A DNA stretch of 22,912 bases from Planctomycetaceae bacterium (lineage in GTDB: Bacteria > Planctomycetota > Planctomycetia > Pirellulales > Thermoguttaceae), in the NCBI GenBank assembly GCA_015062085.1, contig SUVI01000046.1:1-22912 (forward strand), given 5' to 3'. Positions within the stretch are counted from its first letter, which is position 1; every line of letters starts with the position of its first letter. Below, piece by piece: positions 15,795 to 22,912 of this stretch. Below the pieces are notes generated by a model, which saw only the letters and a list, made by a program, of their open reading frames with translations, searched no databases and had not been told where the DNA came from. Position numbers and translations under genes: made by a program.

Positions 15795-18062
15795 CTATTT
15801 GCGGACACGGTAGCCGGCAGAGGCCGTTTCGACCGCACGGTCAGCCTGAAAATCATGCGACGGGAAGTGGCCGAGGAGTACTTTTCCATTACGCGCAAGG
15901 AGAAATTTCACCTGCGGCATCTTCTGAAGTTCCGGCTGGCTGAGAACAAAGATCACATTGTCCAGCGAAAGCGTTTCCCAACGCAGGATCCCGAGCAGAA
16001 TGTCTCCATTCTGGATCCCCTGACGGGCTGCCGGACTGTCCTGGCGCACATTTTGGACCAGAAGTCCTCCATTATATTTCCTGCTCCCCTGGATCGGGAT
16101 CGAATTCCCCGCGACCGGGGAGACCAGGACTCCCATCTGTTTCCAGATGATCTCTTCATTCGTGAGTTTTTTCGCGTCAAATTTCGGGCGCGTTTCCCCG
16201 TCCGGCGAATAGATGGAAGCGACCCGGTTTTTCGAAGAGACGGCTCCCAGTGCGAGCTTGACGCTGGCGGTTTTGTCCTTACGCTGAACAGAGATCTGGA
16301 TCGATTCTCCCGGTTTCAGTTCCAGGATCGAACAGATAAAATCAAGTTCATGTGCGATTTTTTTCTGATTCACCGCGAGGATCGTATCGCCGGCACGCAG
16401 TCCAATAAATTCGGCCGGACTGTTCGGCTCGACACGCTGAACAATGGCACCGCGGCTGTTCCCGACCGGCAGATTCACAAAGTGGATCCCGTGCCAGTTC
16501 TTCTCGGCACTGCACGATCCAGTCATCCGCGTCACGATTTCCATGGCGCGATTCACGGGAATGGCGAAACCGATCCCCTGAGCACCGGCACGCACCGCAA
16601 CGTTGATCCCGATCATTTTGCCGTAGATATTCAGGAGCGGACCGCCGGAATTTCCTGGATTGATGCTCGCGTCGGTCTGGATCAGATCCTGGTAAAACTG
16701 CACGTCCGTGACCTGGACCGAACGATGTTGTGCGCTGATGATCCCGCGGGTCACGGTATGCTCGTACCCAAAGGCATTTCCGATCGCAATGACGGTCTCG
16801 CCGGTCATGAGGTCCGAAGATTCACCAAGCGGGATCGTCTCAAAAACCTCACCGGCCAATGCGTCGATCTTGATGATCGCGAGGTCCGTTTCTTTATCCC
16901 GCGCCAAAATCCGGGCAACGTACGTCTTGGCGTCTGCCGTGGTGACGTGAATTTCCTGAATGCCGTCCACGACGTGGAAATTCGTCACGATGTATCCGCG
17001 CGGATCAAAAATGATTCCGGTCCCCATTCCGTTGACGTGCTGGGATTCCTCGTCCGCGGACGGCGCAGCATTGGGATCGCCGGAAGCAGTCGACGCATCA
17101 AACGGCACGGACCGCAGGACTTTCTCGCCCCGAATGTTCACGACGGCCGGCCGTGCGGCACGGATCGCCCGAACGATGACATCTTCACGAAGGGAAGAGT
17201 ATGCGGCAGACGGAACATCCTCCGGTGTGCTTTGGGAAGCACTTGCAGACACGCGGGACGCAGTTTCACGGCCATTTTTCGCAGAGACGCCAGAATTGGA
17301 CTGGACCTTTGAAATGGAGGTCTCCTTCACGTTCTTTTCCAGAACGGACGTACTTTCGGCATCCTGCGAAACGGAAGTTTCTTTCGGATCCTGCGAGCCG
17401 TTTTTTTCGACTTCGTCAGCATTCGGCCGGGAAGAGACCGAGACGGAAACTTCTTCATGAATGGTATCCGCAGTCTCTTCGAGCACGAGTTCCGGTTCCT
17501 CCGCAGTTTTCTTCACTGCATCAGCTTCATTCTCCGCATCAGCTTCATTCTCCGTATCGGCATCCTTCACGGTATCGGTACTTTCTGCTTCAGCGGTTTC
17601 TTCCTCTTTGCTGTTTTGCGCAGATTTCTTATTTTCCGAAAATTCCGACTCAGACTTTTCCGTTTTTTCTGTTTCCGGCGCATCCGACTCCGATTCCGAA
17701 ACGTCCTCAAGGATCAGTTCAAAATCGTCTTCCGAAACATCGGATCCTGCGTCTGTTTCCAAATTTTTTCCAGCAGGACCCGCATTCGCATTCCGGACCG
17801 CATCTGCCGCAGGATTTTTTTCAGCTTCCGATCCTGAAATCGTTTCCGCATCTTCCAGAATGATCGAAGGATCCGAAACCATCACGGAATTGGAAACGGT
17901 CTGAAAAAGGCCATCCTGTACCGTTCCAGCCGTACGGACCACCAAATTATCTGCAAAAGTCCCCGTTTCCACACTGCAGATCAGGACGCAGACAGAAAAT
18001 TTTAAAATTTTCTGCCAAAATCGGGTACTTTTTCTGTTCACTACTGGACTCATGGTCTTCAT
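15795..18062 (-). CDS. HtrA/Deg-type periplasmic serine protease with two PDZ domains and a long acidic linker
   Basis: The 755-residue product is a trypsin-like S1C protease for envelope protein quality control. It has an N-terminal signal or anchor (about 17-37), a Glu/Asp/Ser-rich low-complexity region (about 70-285, including the doubled ENEADAENEADA) and a protease domain (about 290-515). The triad is complete: H363 in TNFHVVDG, D393 in KETDLAIIKI and S472 in NPGNSGGPLLN. PDZ1 lies at about 525-606 (GAIVQRVEPNSPAEFIGLRAGD) and PDZ2 at about 640-735 (GGLLVQNVRQDSPAARQGI). DegP-type proteins are usually 450-500 residues; the linker explains the excess. ATG 18062 is used, with an alternative ATG at 18053; neither has a convincing ribosome site. 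It is divergent from truB, and inverted repeats lie in the shared upstream region. Whether it corresponds to DegP, DegQ or DegS is undecided. Confidence 0.93.
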   Translation of the reverse strand: MKTMSPVVNRKSTRFWQKILKFSVCVLICSVETGTFADNLVVRTAGTVQDGLFQTVSNSVMVSDPSIILEDAETISGSEAEKNPAADAVRNANAGPAGKNLETDAGSDVSEDDFELILEDVSESESDAPETEKTEKSESEFSENKKSAQNSKEEETAEAESTDTVKDADTENEADAENEADAVKKTAEEPELVLEETADTIHEEVSVSVSSRPNADEVEKNGSQDPKETSVSQDAESTSVLEKNVKETSISKVQSNSGVSAKNGRETASRVSASASQSTPEDVPSAAYSSLREDVIVRAIRAARPAVVNIRGEKVLRSVPFDASTASGDPNAAPSADEESQHVNGMGTGIIFDPRGYIVTNFHVVDGIQEIHVTTADAKTYVARILARDKETDLAIIKIDALAGEVFETIPLGESSDLMTGETVIAIGNAFGYEHTVTRGIISAQHRSVQVTDVQFYQDLIQTDASINPGNSGGPLLNIYGKMIGINVAVRAGAQGIGFAIPVNRAMEIVTRMTGSCSAEKNWHGIHFVNLPVGNSRGAIVQRVEPNSPAEFIGLRAGDTILAVNQKKIAHELDFICSILELKPGESIQISVQRKDKTASVKLALGAVSSKNRVASIYSPDGETRPKFDAKKLTNEEIIWKQMGVLVSPVAGNSIPIQGSRKYNGGLLVQNVRQDSPAARQGIQNGDILLGILRWETLSLDNVIFVLSQPELQKMPQVKFLLARNGKVLLGHFPSHDFQADRAVETASAGYRVRK

Positions 18063-18122
18063 TCGCTATACTATGAGTAAGGATCGGAGAGCAGACCACT
18101 GCCCCGAGGTCAACTCCCCGAT

Positions 18123-18133
18123 CGAATGATTCG
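18123..18133. promoter_or_regulatory. 11-bp palindrome upstream of the HtrA gene
   Basis: CGAAT-G-ATTCG is a perfect palindrome with a one-base centre, about 61-71 bases upstream of the HtrA start codon. It is of the size and position of a half-operator, but no regulator can be named and an 11-bp palindrome can occur by chance. Confidence 0.3.
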
Positions 18134-18170
18134 CGAGTCGGCGGCGCAAACATCCCGCTGCGTTCAGTAA

Positions 18171-18226
18171 AATTTCAATTTGGGGAAAACAGGGAAAAGA
18201 AAGAAAAGCTTTCCCTGCCTGAAATT
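18171..18226. repeat. Nested inverted repeat in the htrA-truB divergent region
   Basis: An outer AATTTC/GAAATT pair (18171-18176 with 18221-18226) encloses a perfect 8-bp CAGGGAAA/TTTCCCTG pair (18190-18197 with 18210-18217). No T-run follows on the plus strand, so it is not a typical terminator there. It lies about 110-165 bases from the HtrA start and about 150-205 from truB, and could be an operator or a leader structure. Confidence 0.55.
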
Positions 18227-18377
18227 CAACTAATGGCACGATGGAATTTACGTCCCAAACCGCCTCTGATGGTCAAATCGCATCAATTTTGACGGTTTTT
18301 CTGCCGATTCAGTGAATATCATCGACAGAACACCAGAAAACCTTAAGAAAATTTAACGATTTTGAGGATTAAACCAA

Positions 18378-19304
18378 ATGCATGAAGGTTTTTTAAATGT
18401 GAAGAAACCGGCCGGGATCACGTCTTTTGACGCAGTGAAGATGATTCTCGGAGAAATACTGGAAGGAAAAAAAGGCGGAAAAAAAATCAAAATTGGGCAC
18501 GCCGGCACACTTGATCCGCTTGCGGAAGGCGTTTTGGTCATGGCGGTAGGCCGGGCGTCCAAGCTCATTTCCCGGGTACAGGCACAGCGGAAGACATACA
18601 TCGCGACGTTTCGGCTGGGGCTTTCGAGTCCCTCGGAAGACATCGAGACGGAAATGACGCCGGCCGCCGATCCTCCGATCCCCACCCGCGAGGAGGTCGA
18701 GGCGGTCCTCCCGGAATTTCTCGGAGAGATCCTTCAGCGTCCGCCGATCTACTCGGCACTGAAGATCAAGGGGCAGAAAGCGTACGATCTGGCGCGAAAA
18801 GGAAAAGAGGTCGAGCTTGCGCCGCGTCCGATCCGGATCTACTCGCTGGAACTGCTCGACTATTCCTATCCGGAACTTCGGCTCAAGATCATCTGCGGGA
18901 GCGGTACATACGTGCGTTCCCTGGGACGCGATATTGCGCAGCGTCTCGGTACGGAGGCCGTCATGTCGGCTCTGACACGGACTGCGGTCGGCTGTTTTTG
19001 GATCGATGACGCACTGGAGATCCGAAAACGGGACGATCCGCGGCCGCTTGACCGTCCGAAATGCACAGAATTCCTTCGTCCGCTTCTTGATGCAGTCCCG
19101 GACCTGCCCAGGATCGCGTATTCGCCGGAGGAGATCCTGAATCTGAAAAACGGCATCCCAATCCGTCATCCTGATGCCGAATTTCTCCTTCCGGGCGAAG
19201 AGGCCGTCGCGACGAACGAAGCGGGAAAATTTCTCGGCATCGTGAAGAAAGACGAACGAGGAAAACTGCGCAGCGTGCTGAACTTCGCGCACGAGCAGGA
19301 GTAA
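18378..19304 (+). CDS. truB: tRNA pseudouridine-55 synthase
   Basis: The 308-residue product converts U55 in the T-loop of most tRNAs to pseudouridine. Family motifs: GFLNVKKPAGITSFDAV (4-20), GHAGTLDPLAEGVL with the catalytic Asp (D46), RKTYIATFRLGLSSPSED, ILQRPPIYSALKIKGQKAYDLARKG and CGSGTYVRSLGRDIAQRLG. Length is normal for TruB with a small C-terminal domain. A Lys/Gly-rich stretch (EGKKGGKKIKIG) sits just before the catalytic loop. The ATG at 18378 has a GAGG element about 12 bases upstream. No ribosome-binding-factor or rpsO neighbour is present, unlike the common nusA-infB-rbfA-truB arrangement. Confidence 0.95.
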   Translation: MHEGFLNVKKPAGITSFDAVKMILGEILEGKKGGKKIKIGHAGTLDPLAEGVLVMAVGRASKLISRVQAQRKTYIATFRLGLSSPSEDIETEMTPAADPPIPTREEVEAVLPEFLGEILQRPPIYSALKIKGQKAYDLARKGKEVELAPRPIRIYSLELLDYSYPELRLKIICGSGTYVRSLGRDIAQRLGTEAVMSALTRTAVGCFWIDDALEIRKRDDPRPLDRPKCTEFLRPLLDAVPDLPRIAYSPEEILNLKNGIPIRHPDAEFLLPGEEAVATNEAGKFLGIVKKDERGKLRSVLNFAHEQE

Positions 19305-19333
19305 ACCATTTTCCGGCAAAAAAGGACGGGCCG

Positions 19334-19417
19334 ACACGAAATTTACGGAAAAACACGAAAAGACTAAAATGACTCCCGATTTTTTCGTGGACCTGCGTTT
19401 TTTCGTGAATTTCGTGT
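19334..19417. repeat. Inverted repeat made of CACGAAA/TTTCGTG elements
   Basis: ACACGAAATT (19334-19343) is the reverse complement of AATTTCGTGT (19408-19417), and the bases just inside continue the similarity imperfectly. The arms are 64 bases apart. It follows the truB stop by 30 bases and could form a large hairpin at the 3' end of that transcript. Confidence 0.6.
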
Positions 19418-19430
19418 TGAAAAGATCTGT

Positions 19431-19467
19431 TCCATGTTTTTCAGAGCTGCGTCCATGTTTTTCAGAG
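19431..19467 (+). repeat. 16-bp direct repeat, 21-bp period
   Basis: TCCATGTTTTTCAGAG occurs at 19431-19446 and again at 19452-19467, separated by CTGCG. It is non-coding and lies between truB and the HzsA-like gene; it may be replication slippage or a duplicated binding site. Confidence 0.85.
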
Positions 19468-19609
19468 TCTTTTTCCGTATTTCCCGGATGGACCTTTTTT
19501 TTCTTCTTTGTGATCTACTTGACTTTTTCAACATTTCTGGCATAATGAAAGAAATCGTGCTGTGTTCTGCACGTTCTTGCCGCAGGAAATTTTTTCCAGG
19601 AGAATTGAA

Positions 19610-22579
19610 ATGAATATCGTCCCCCAGATTTTGAGAAACGCCGTTTCCGGAGTTTTTCCCGTTCTGTTTCTGAGCATGACCATCCTTTCCATTTCCGTCG
19701 GGTTGGCCGCCGAGAATGAGGATCCGCTCGCAGAATCGTTCCTTTCTGCACTGGAAGGAGCGACCAGCACGGGTCAGGTCGCCGATTTCGCCCGAAAATG
19801 TGCAGAAAGAGAAGATCTCGGAGTCTCACCGCTTCGCCAGCTGAAAGCGGTTTCCGGGACCCGGCCTCTCGCGGACGCACTGGCTGCGGAGACGATCTGG
19901 AAGCTCTTCACGATGAAAAAGTGGAACGACGGTCTGTGCGAGCTGGCGTCCGAGCTCCTCGACAGTCCGGACCCTGCGGCCGTCGCGTACGCGGATTGGG
20001 CACTTTCGATCCGAACGGGGTGGGAGAATTCGTCAGAGACCGTCCCATGGAGTGAAGAGCTTGCCGAAAAACCAAACTGGTTCGCGAAATGGCTTACGTT
20101 TCCGACAGAACGGTTTGCGGAACTGGATTACTGGCGCGTCGCGGGGAATTACGGAGTACATCATTCTCTGGATGCACTACGGTCAAGCACGCGGAAATTC
20201 ATGGCGCGGACAGACGGACTTTTGCGGGAGATCCTGAATTCAGAAAAAACGACGCCCGAAAAACGCCGTGTACTGGAAACGTACCGTGCCGACGCAGACG
20301 CCGTCCTCCAGCAGATCATGCAGACGGAGGATATGCTGACAGCACGGCAGCTTTACGTGAAGTTCCGTCTTGCAGCGCGGAAGATCGTCATGGCGAATCC
20401 GGATCTGGACTTTCAGGAGATCCTCTTCACCAAACGCCACAGTGCCCATGGTCTGCGCAACATTACGGGCTCTCAGTATCCCTGGACGCACAAACCTGGC
20501 GGCGATCTCTGCGTGAAGCGCGGTTTCGATCCGGAAGACCCGGTCCGCGGGATCCTCGACGGACGGCTTGGTCCCGGACACGTGCACGGAACGGACCTGC
20601 ACTGGGACGGAAAACGCATCGTTTTCGGCTACGCGCAGCAGCCGGTCTGGCCGCTCCCGAAACCAACGCACACGGGCGACGCACACTGGTTCTTTGAGCT
20701 TCGCCCGCAGACTCCGCCTCTCCATCTTTACGAGGTCTCCGTCGACGGCAGCGGTCTGCGTCAGATCACCGACGACCCGTACTGGGGCGACTTTGAACCG
20801 ACGTATGCTTCCGACGGCTCGATCGTTTTTGCGTCGGACCGTTCTTCAAGAAGCAGTGAATGCGGGAATTTCCGCGCAGACCACTCCGTCATTAATCTCT
20901 TCCGGTGCGAGGCAGACGGAAGCGGGATCCGGATGCTCAGCGACAATAAAGACATCGACCGCTATCCGCGAGCACTCGCCAACGGGCTGATCGGCTATAC
21001 GCGATGGGAGTACCAGGAACGCCATTTCACCGAGGTGCACGCATTCTGGACGATCCGGCCGGACGGGACCTACGCGGAAGCGGCGTACAAACAGCACATC
21101 AAGGTCCCGTGGGGGCTGCGTGATGTGCGCGACATTCCGAACTCCAACCGCTACATCGCCGTCGCTACCGGGCACCACACACTGGCGTACGGACAGCTCG
21201 TTCTTTTCGATCTTCTCGGCGGCCCCAATGACGCAAGCCGAATGACCACACTCACACCAAACATCACGACCGGGGAAGGTCCTTCCGTCAAAAACAGAGT
21301 CCCGCAGGGCGGTCTGGTCGAAAACGTCGGTCGGTACGCCGGTCCGCATCCGGTTTCAGAGACCGTTTTTCTGGCCTCGTGGAGCGGCTGCATTCCGGCA
21401 CATAATGGACGGCTCGGCGGCGATACTCAGTTCGCCATCTACCTCGTAGACGTCTACGGAAACCGGGAACTGGTCCACCGCGAGCGGATCCTTTCCTGCG
21501 ATTTCGCGACTCCGATCAAGTCCCGTCCAAGACCGTACCAGATCGCCGATGGACGCATCCTTGCCAACGCTCCCGCGCAAAGCCGGAAAGAAATGCAGAC
21601 CGCCAATTCGGAATTCCCGCATCCGATCTGCTATGTGTCGGACGTCAACGTCGGACTGCCGAAAGAAGAGCAGGGCAAGGCGCGCTACCTGCGCATCATG
21701 CAGCGGGTCGGCTGGCCGATGGATCAGGAGATCGGCGCAATGCGCTGGGCACCGGGAAATGCGTGGGAGCAGATCTTCGGCTACTGGGCGTGGGCACCGG
21801 CTCGTGAAGTCGGTACGGTCCCCGTAGAAGAAGACGGCTCGTGCTGGTTCTATCTGCCGTCGAATCTCCCGGTCTACTTCCAGCTTCTGGACGAAAACCG
21901 GCTCGAGATCCGCAGAATGCGCAGCCACATTACGCTGGAAGAAGGCGAATCCCGCGGATGCATCGGATGCCATGAGACCCGGGCACAGGTCGTTGCGCCT
22001 CAGCCGGGGAAACTGCCGAAAGCGTTTCTGCATTCTCCCATGACGCCGCAGGAGCCGGAATGGGGAAGCGAAAATCTTCTCGCATTCGAAACGCACATTC
22101 AGCCGATCTTCGACCGCCACTGCATCACGTGTCATGGTCCTGGAAATCCCGATGGTCCTGACGCTCCGGCTGCCAAAATGAACCTTACGTCCGAGATCGA
22201 TCCGACGACCGGGATGATGCGATCCTATTCGACCCTCTTCCCGCATGGCAAAAAGAGCGGCTCGATGGTCTCGACGGAGGAAAATATGCTGATGGTCTCC
22301 GTCTCGAACAAACACAGCGGTGCGGAGATCTCGCAGGTCCGCCAGTTCGGCTCGAGCCGCAGCCGTCTGATCCGCCATTTGCTGGACGATCCGGAACACG
22401 CACAGGAAGTCCGCGGAAAAATGAGCGAAGAGGAATGGATCCGTCTGGTAACGTGGGTAGACGCGAACGCACCGTACTACGACACGTTCTTCAACCGCCG
22501 CGATCCGGAGAATCCGATCCCGTCTCGCAGCATTCGCAAGACGTTCCCGATTTCGTACTACCACCAGAACACAAAATAG
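19610..22579 (+). CDS. HzsA-like exported dihaem protein with PD40 beta-propeller
   Basis: The 989-residue product has a signal peptide (about 1-33, ending SVGLAA before ENEDP), an alpha-helical N-terminal region (35-260), a propeller with PD40-type blades (QITDDPYWGDFEPTYASDGS at about 384-404; RYPRALANGLIGYTRW at about 450-465) and a C-terminal cytochrome c-like part. Two haem motifs are seen: CIGCH (C784, C787, H788) and CITCH (C838, C841, H842). The segment PVYFQLLDENRLEIRRMRSH before the first CXXCH is typical of hydrazine synthase alpha subunit-related proteins, which are widespread in planctomycetes that do not perform anammox. The true reaction is unknown; electron transfer or a periplasmic redox reaction is inference. 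ATG 19610 is chosen over an upstream in-frame GTG (19562) because AGGAGA lies 6-7 bases before it and the signal peptide starts there. No partner hzsBC genes are nearby. Confidence 0.85.
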   Translation: MNIVPQILRNAVSGVFPVLFLSMTILSISVGLAAENEDPLAESFLSALEGATSTGQVADFARKCAEREDLGVSPLRQLKAVSGTRPLADALAAETIWKLFTMKKWNDGLCELASELLDSPDPAAVAYADWALSIRTGWENSSETVPWSEELAEKPNWFAKWLTFPTERFAELDYWRVAGNYGVHHSLDALRSSTRKFMARTDGLLREILNSEKTTPEKRRVLETYRADADAVLQQIMQTEDMLTARQLYVKFRLAARKIVMANPDLDFQEILFTKRHSAHGLRNITGSQYPWTHKPGGDLCVKRGFDPEDPVRGILDGRLGPGHVHGTDLHWDGKRIVFGYAQQPVWPLPKPTHTGDAHWFFELRPQTPPLHLYEVSVDGSGLRQITDDPYWGDFEPTYASDGSIVFASDRSSRSSECGNFRADHSVINLFRCEADGSGIRMLSDNKDIDRYPRALANGLIGYTRWEYQERHFTEVHAFWTIRPDGTYAEAAYKQHIKVPWGLRDVRDIPNSNRYIAVATGHHTLAYGQLVLFDLLGGPNDASRMTTLTPNITTGEGPSVKNRVPQGGLVENVGRYAGPHPVSETVFLASWSGCIPAHNGRLGGDTQFAIYLVDVYGNRELVHRERILSCDFATPIKSRPRPYQIADGRILANAPAQSRKEMQTANSEFPHPICYVSDVNVGLPKEEQGKARYLRIMQRVGWPMDQEIGAMRWAPGNAWEQIFGYWAWAPAREVGTVPVEEDGSCWFYLPSNLPVYFQLLDENRLEIRRMRSHITLEEGESRGCIGCHETRAQVVAPQPGKLPKAFLHSPMTPQEPEWGSENLLAFETHIQPIFDRHCITCHGPGNPDGPDAPAAKMNLTSEIDPTTGMMRSYSTLFPHGKKSGSMVSTEENMLMVSVSNKHSGAEISQVRQFGSSRSRLIRHLLDDPEHAQEVRGKMSEEEWIRLVTWVDANAPYYDTFFNRRDPENPIPSRSIRKTFPISYYHQNTK

Positions 22580-22606
22580 CGGAACGGAGACACATTCAGA
22601 CAGTCC

Positions 22607-22660
22607 GACAGTTTGACGTGCGTTTTTGAGGTTACTGCGCGAAAACGCACGTTCACTGTC
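22607..22660. repeat. Long hairpin downstream of the HzsA-like gene
   Basis: ACGTGCGTTTT (22616-22626) pairs perfectly with AAAACGCACGT (22642-22652); outside it GACAGT (22607-22612) pairs with ACTGTC (22655-22660) across a 3x2 internal loop. It begins 27 bases past the stop codon. There is no U-run after it on either side, so it may be a 3' stabilising structure or a rho-dependent end rather than a classic intrinsic terminator. Confidence 0.7.
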
Positions 22661-22699
22661 CAGACTTCACAGATTTTCAGCCATTCTCCCCACCCCCCC

Positions 22700-22727
22700 T
22701 TGCAGAACGGACAAAATTTTCTATAAT
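22700..22727 (+). promoter_or_regulatory. Sigma-70-type promoter of the tRNA gene
   Basis: TTGCAG (22700-22705), a 16-base spacer and a perfect TATAAT (22722-22727) lie 20 bases before the mature tRNA 5' end, leaving a short leader. A C-rich run (22691-22699) precedes it. This is the clearest promoter in the window. Confidence 0.75.
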
Positions 22728-22747
22728 AAATTGAAAGTACAATACTT

Positions 22748-22820
22748 GGCCTGGTAGCTCAACGGTCAGAGCAGGGGACTCATAATCCCTTGGTTAGGGG
22801 TTCGAATCCCTTCCGGGCTA
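22748..22820 (+). tRNA. tRNA with CAT anticodon (Ile2 or elongator Met)
   Basis: A complete cloverleaf of 73 bases. Acceptor GGCCTGG pairs with CCGGGCT (two G-U pairs), discriminator A. The D arm is GCTC/GAGC with loop AACGGTCA. The anticodon stem is GGGGA/TCCCT around CTCATAA (anticodon at 22781-22783). The variable loop is TGGTT, and the T arm is AGGGG/CCCTT around TTCGAAT. CCA is not encoded. It is not the initiator, because the anticodon stem lacks three consecutive G-C pairs next to the loop. The GGGGACTCATAATCCCTTGGT core and the C4-G69 pair resemble tRNA-Ile2, whose C34 is modified to lysidine by TilS to read AUA, but elongator Met cannot be excluded by eye. Confidence 0.93.
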
Positions 22821-22823
22821 TAT

Positions 22824-22862
22824 GGGGCTAGAACCTTTTGGGTTTTCAGCCCCTCTTTTTTT
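22824..22862 (+). terminator. Intrinsic terminator of the tRNA gene
   Basis: GGGGCT (22824-22829) pairs with AGCCCC (22848-22853); the interior AACC/GGTT around TTTT extends the stem, and TCTTTTTTT follows. It begins 4 bases after the tRNA 3' end, so the transcript carries a single tRNA. Confidence 0.9.
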
Positions 22863-22912
22863 GCCGAAGAAAATGCGTTTTGTGCCGTGTTTTGCGACAC
22901 TTGATGAACTAA

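Larger units (their letters stand above)
19305..19609. other. Intergenic region with TTTCGTG/CACGAAA elements
   Basis: About 305 bases between truB and the HzsA-like gene without a supported gene. It holds several copies of the heptamer TTTCGTG or its complement CACGAAA (19335, 19354, about 19383, 19402, 19411), a 10-bp inverted repeat and a short tandem repeat, listed separately. The AGGAGA ribosome site of the next gene is at about 19598-19603. Long T-runs occur at 19381-19385 and 19494-19502. Confidence 0.6.

Noticed and set aside
15855..17312. 485-residue open frame antisense to the HtrA gene
   Set aside because: It mirrors the GC-rich coding strand, has no recognisable motif, and the HtrA frame has a full catalytic triad and PDZ domains.
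21356..22564. 402-residue open frame antisense to the HzsA-like gene
   Set aside because: Arg-rich shadow of the real frame, which contains two CXXCH motifs and a signal peptide.

Overview
The window looks like a chromosomal segment of a planctomycete, probably near Pirellulales. The evidence is (i) an N-terminal 'MEFLEERTLLS' signature of the kind seen on large exported planctomycete proteins, (ii) DIGAYE/DIGAFE-ended beta-helix modules joined to CARDB, RHS/YD and fibronectin III modules, (iii) a 72-residue lipoprotein and an Asp-rich anchored protein of planctomycete type, (iv) a HzsA-like protein with a beta-propeller and two haem-binding CXXCH motifs, and (v) many genes lacking strong Shine-Dalgarno sites. 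The assignment rests on recalled family features; no search was run.

Layout. Positions 1-129 hold the 3' end of a gene, possibly a type I restriction HsdR subunit, followed by about 480 bp of AT-rich DNA. Positions 624-8714 hold one giant (about 2,700-codon) modular surface-protein gene that is broken: a frame break just after the start, a second near 1672, an in-frame TAA at 1942-1944, and an out-of-frame junction near 7190-7206. A strong terminator follows. Next come a minus-strand HhH-GPD DNA glycosylase (8823-9476) and a plus-strand membrane-anchored protein with 24 tandem 33-bp repeats (9622-11370).

The minus strand then carries pyrD (11466-12407), about 1.3 kb of apparently non-coding DNA with a strong minus-strand terminator, a small lipoprotein (13892-14110), thiL (14349-15494) and an HtrA-type protease (15795-18062). 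Each has its own hairpin-plus-U terminator, so these look like single-gene transcription units rather than an operon. On the plus strand follow truB (18378-19304), the HzsA-like dihaem protein (19610-22579), and a CAT-anticodon tRNA with a recognisable promoter and terminator (22748-22820).

How the genes relate. pyrD, thiL, truB and the tRNA are housekeeping. HtrA, the lipoprotein, the repeat protein and the HzsA-like protein all appear exported and would act in the periplasm or envelope. No defence island, CRISPR array, prophage or intact insertion sequence is visible. The most notable content is the decaying or chimeric giant surface-protein gene, the 24-unit repeat protein, the silent region upstream of pyrD, and the HzsA-like protein.
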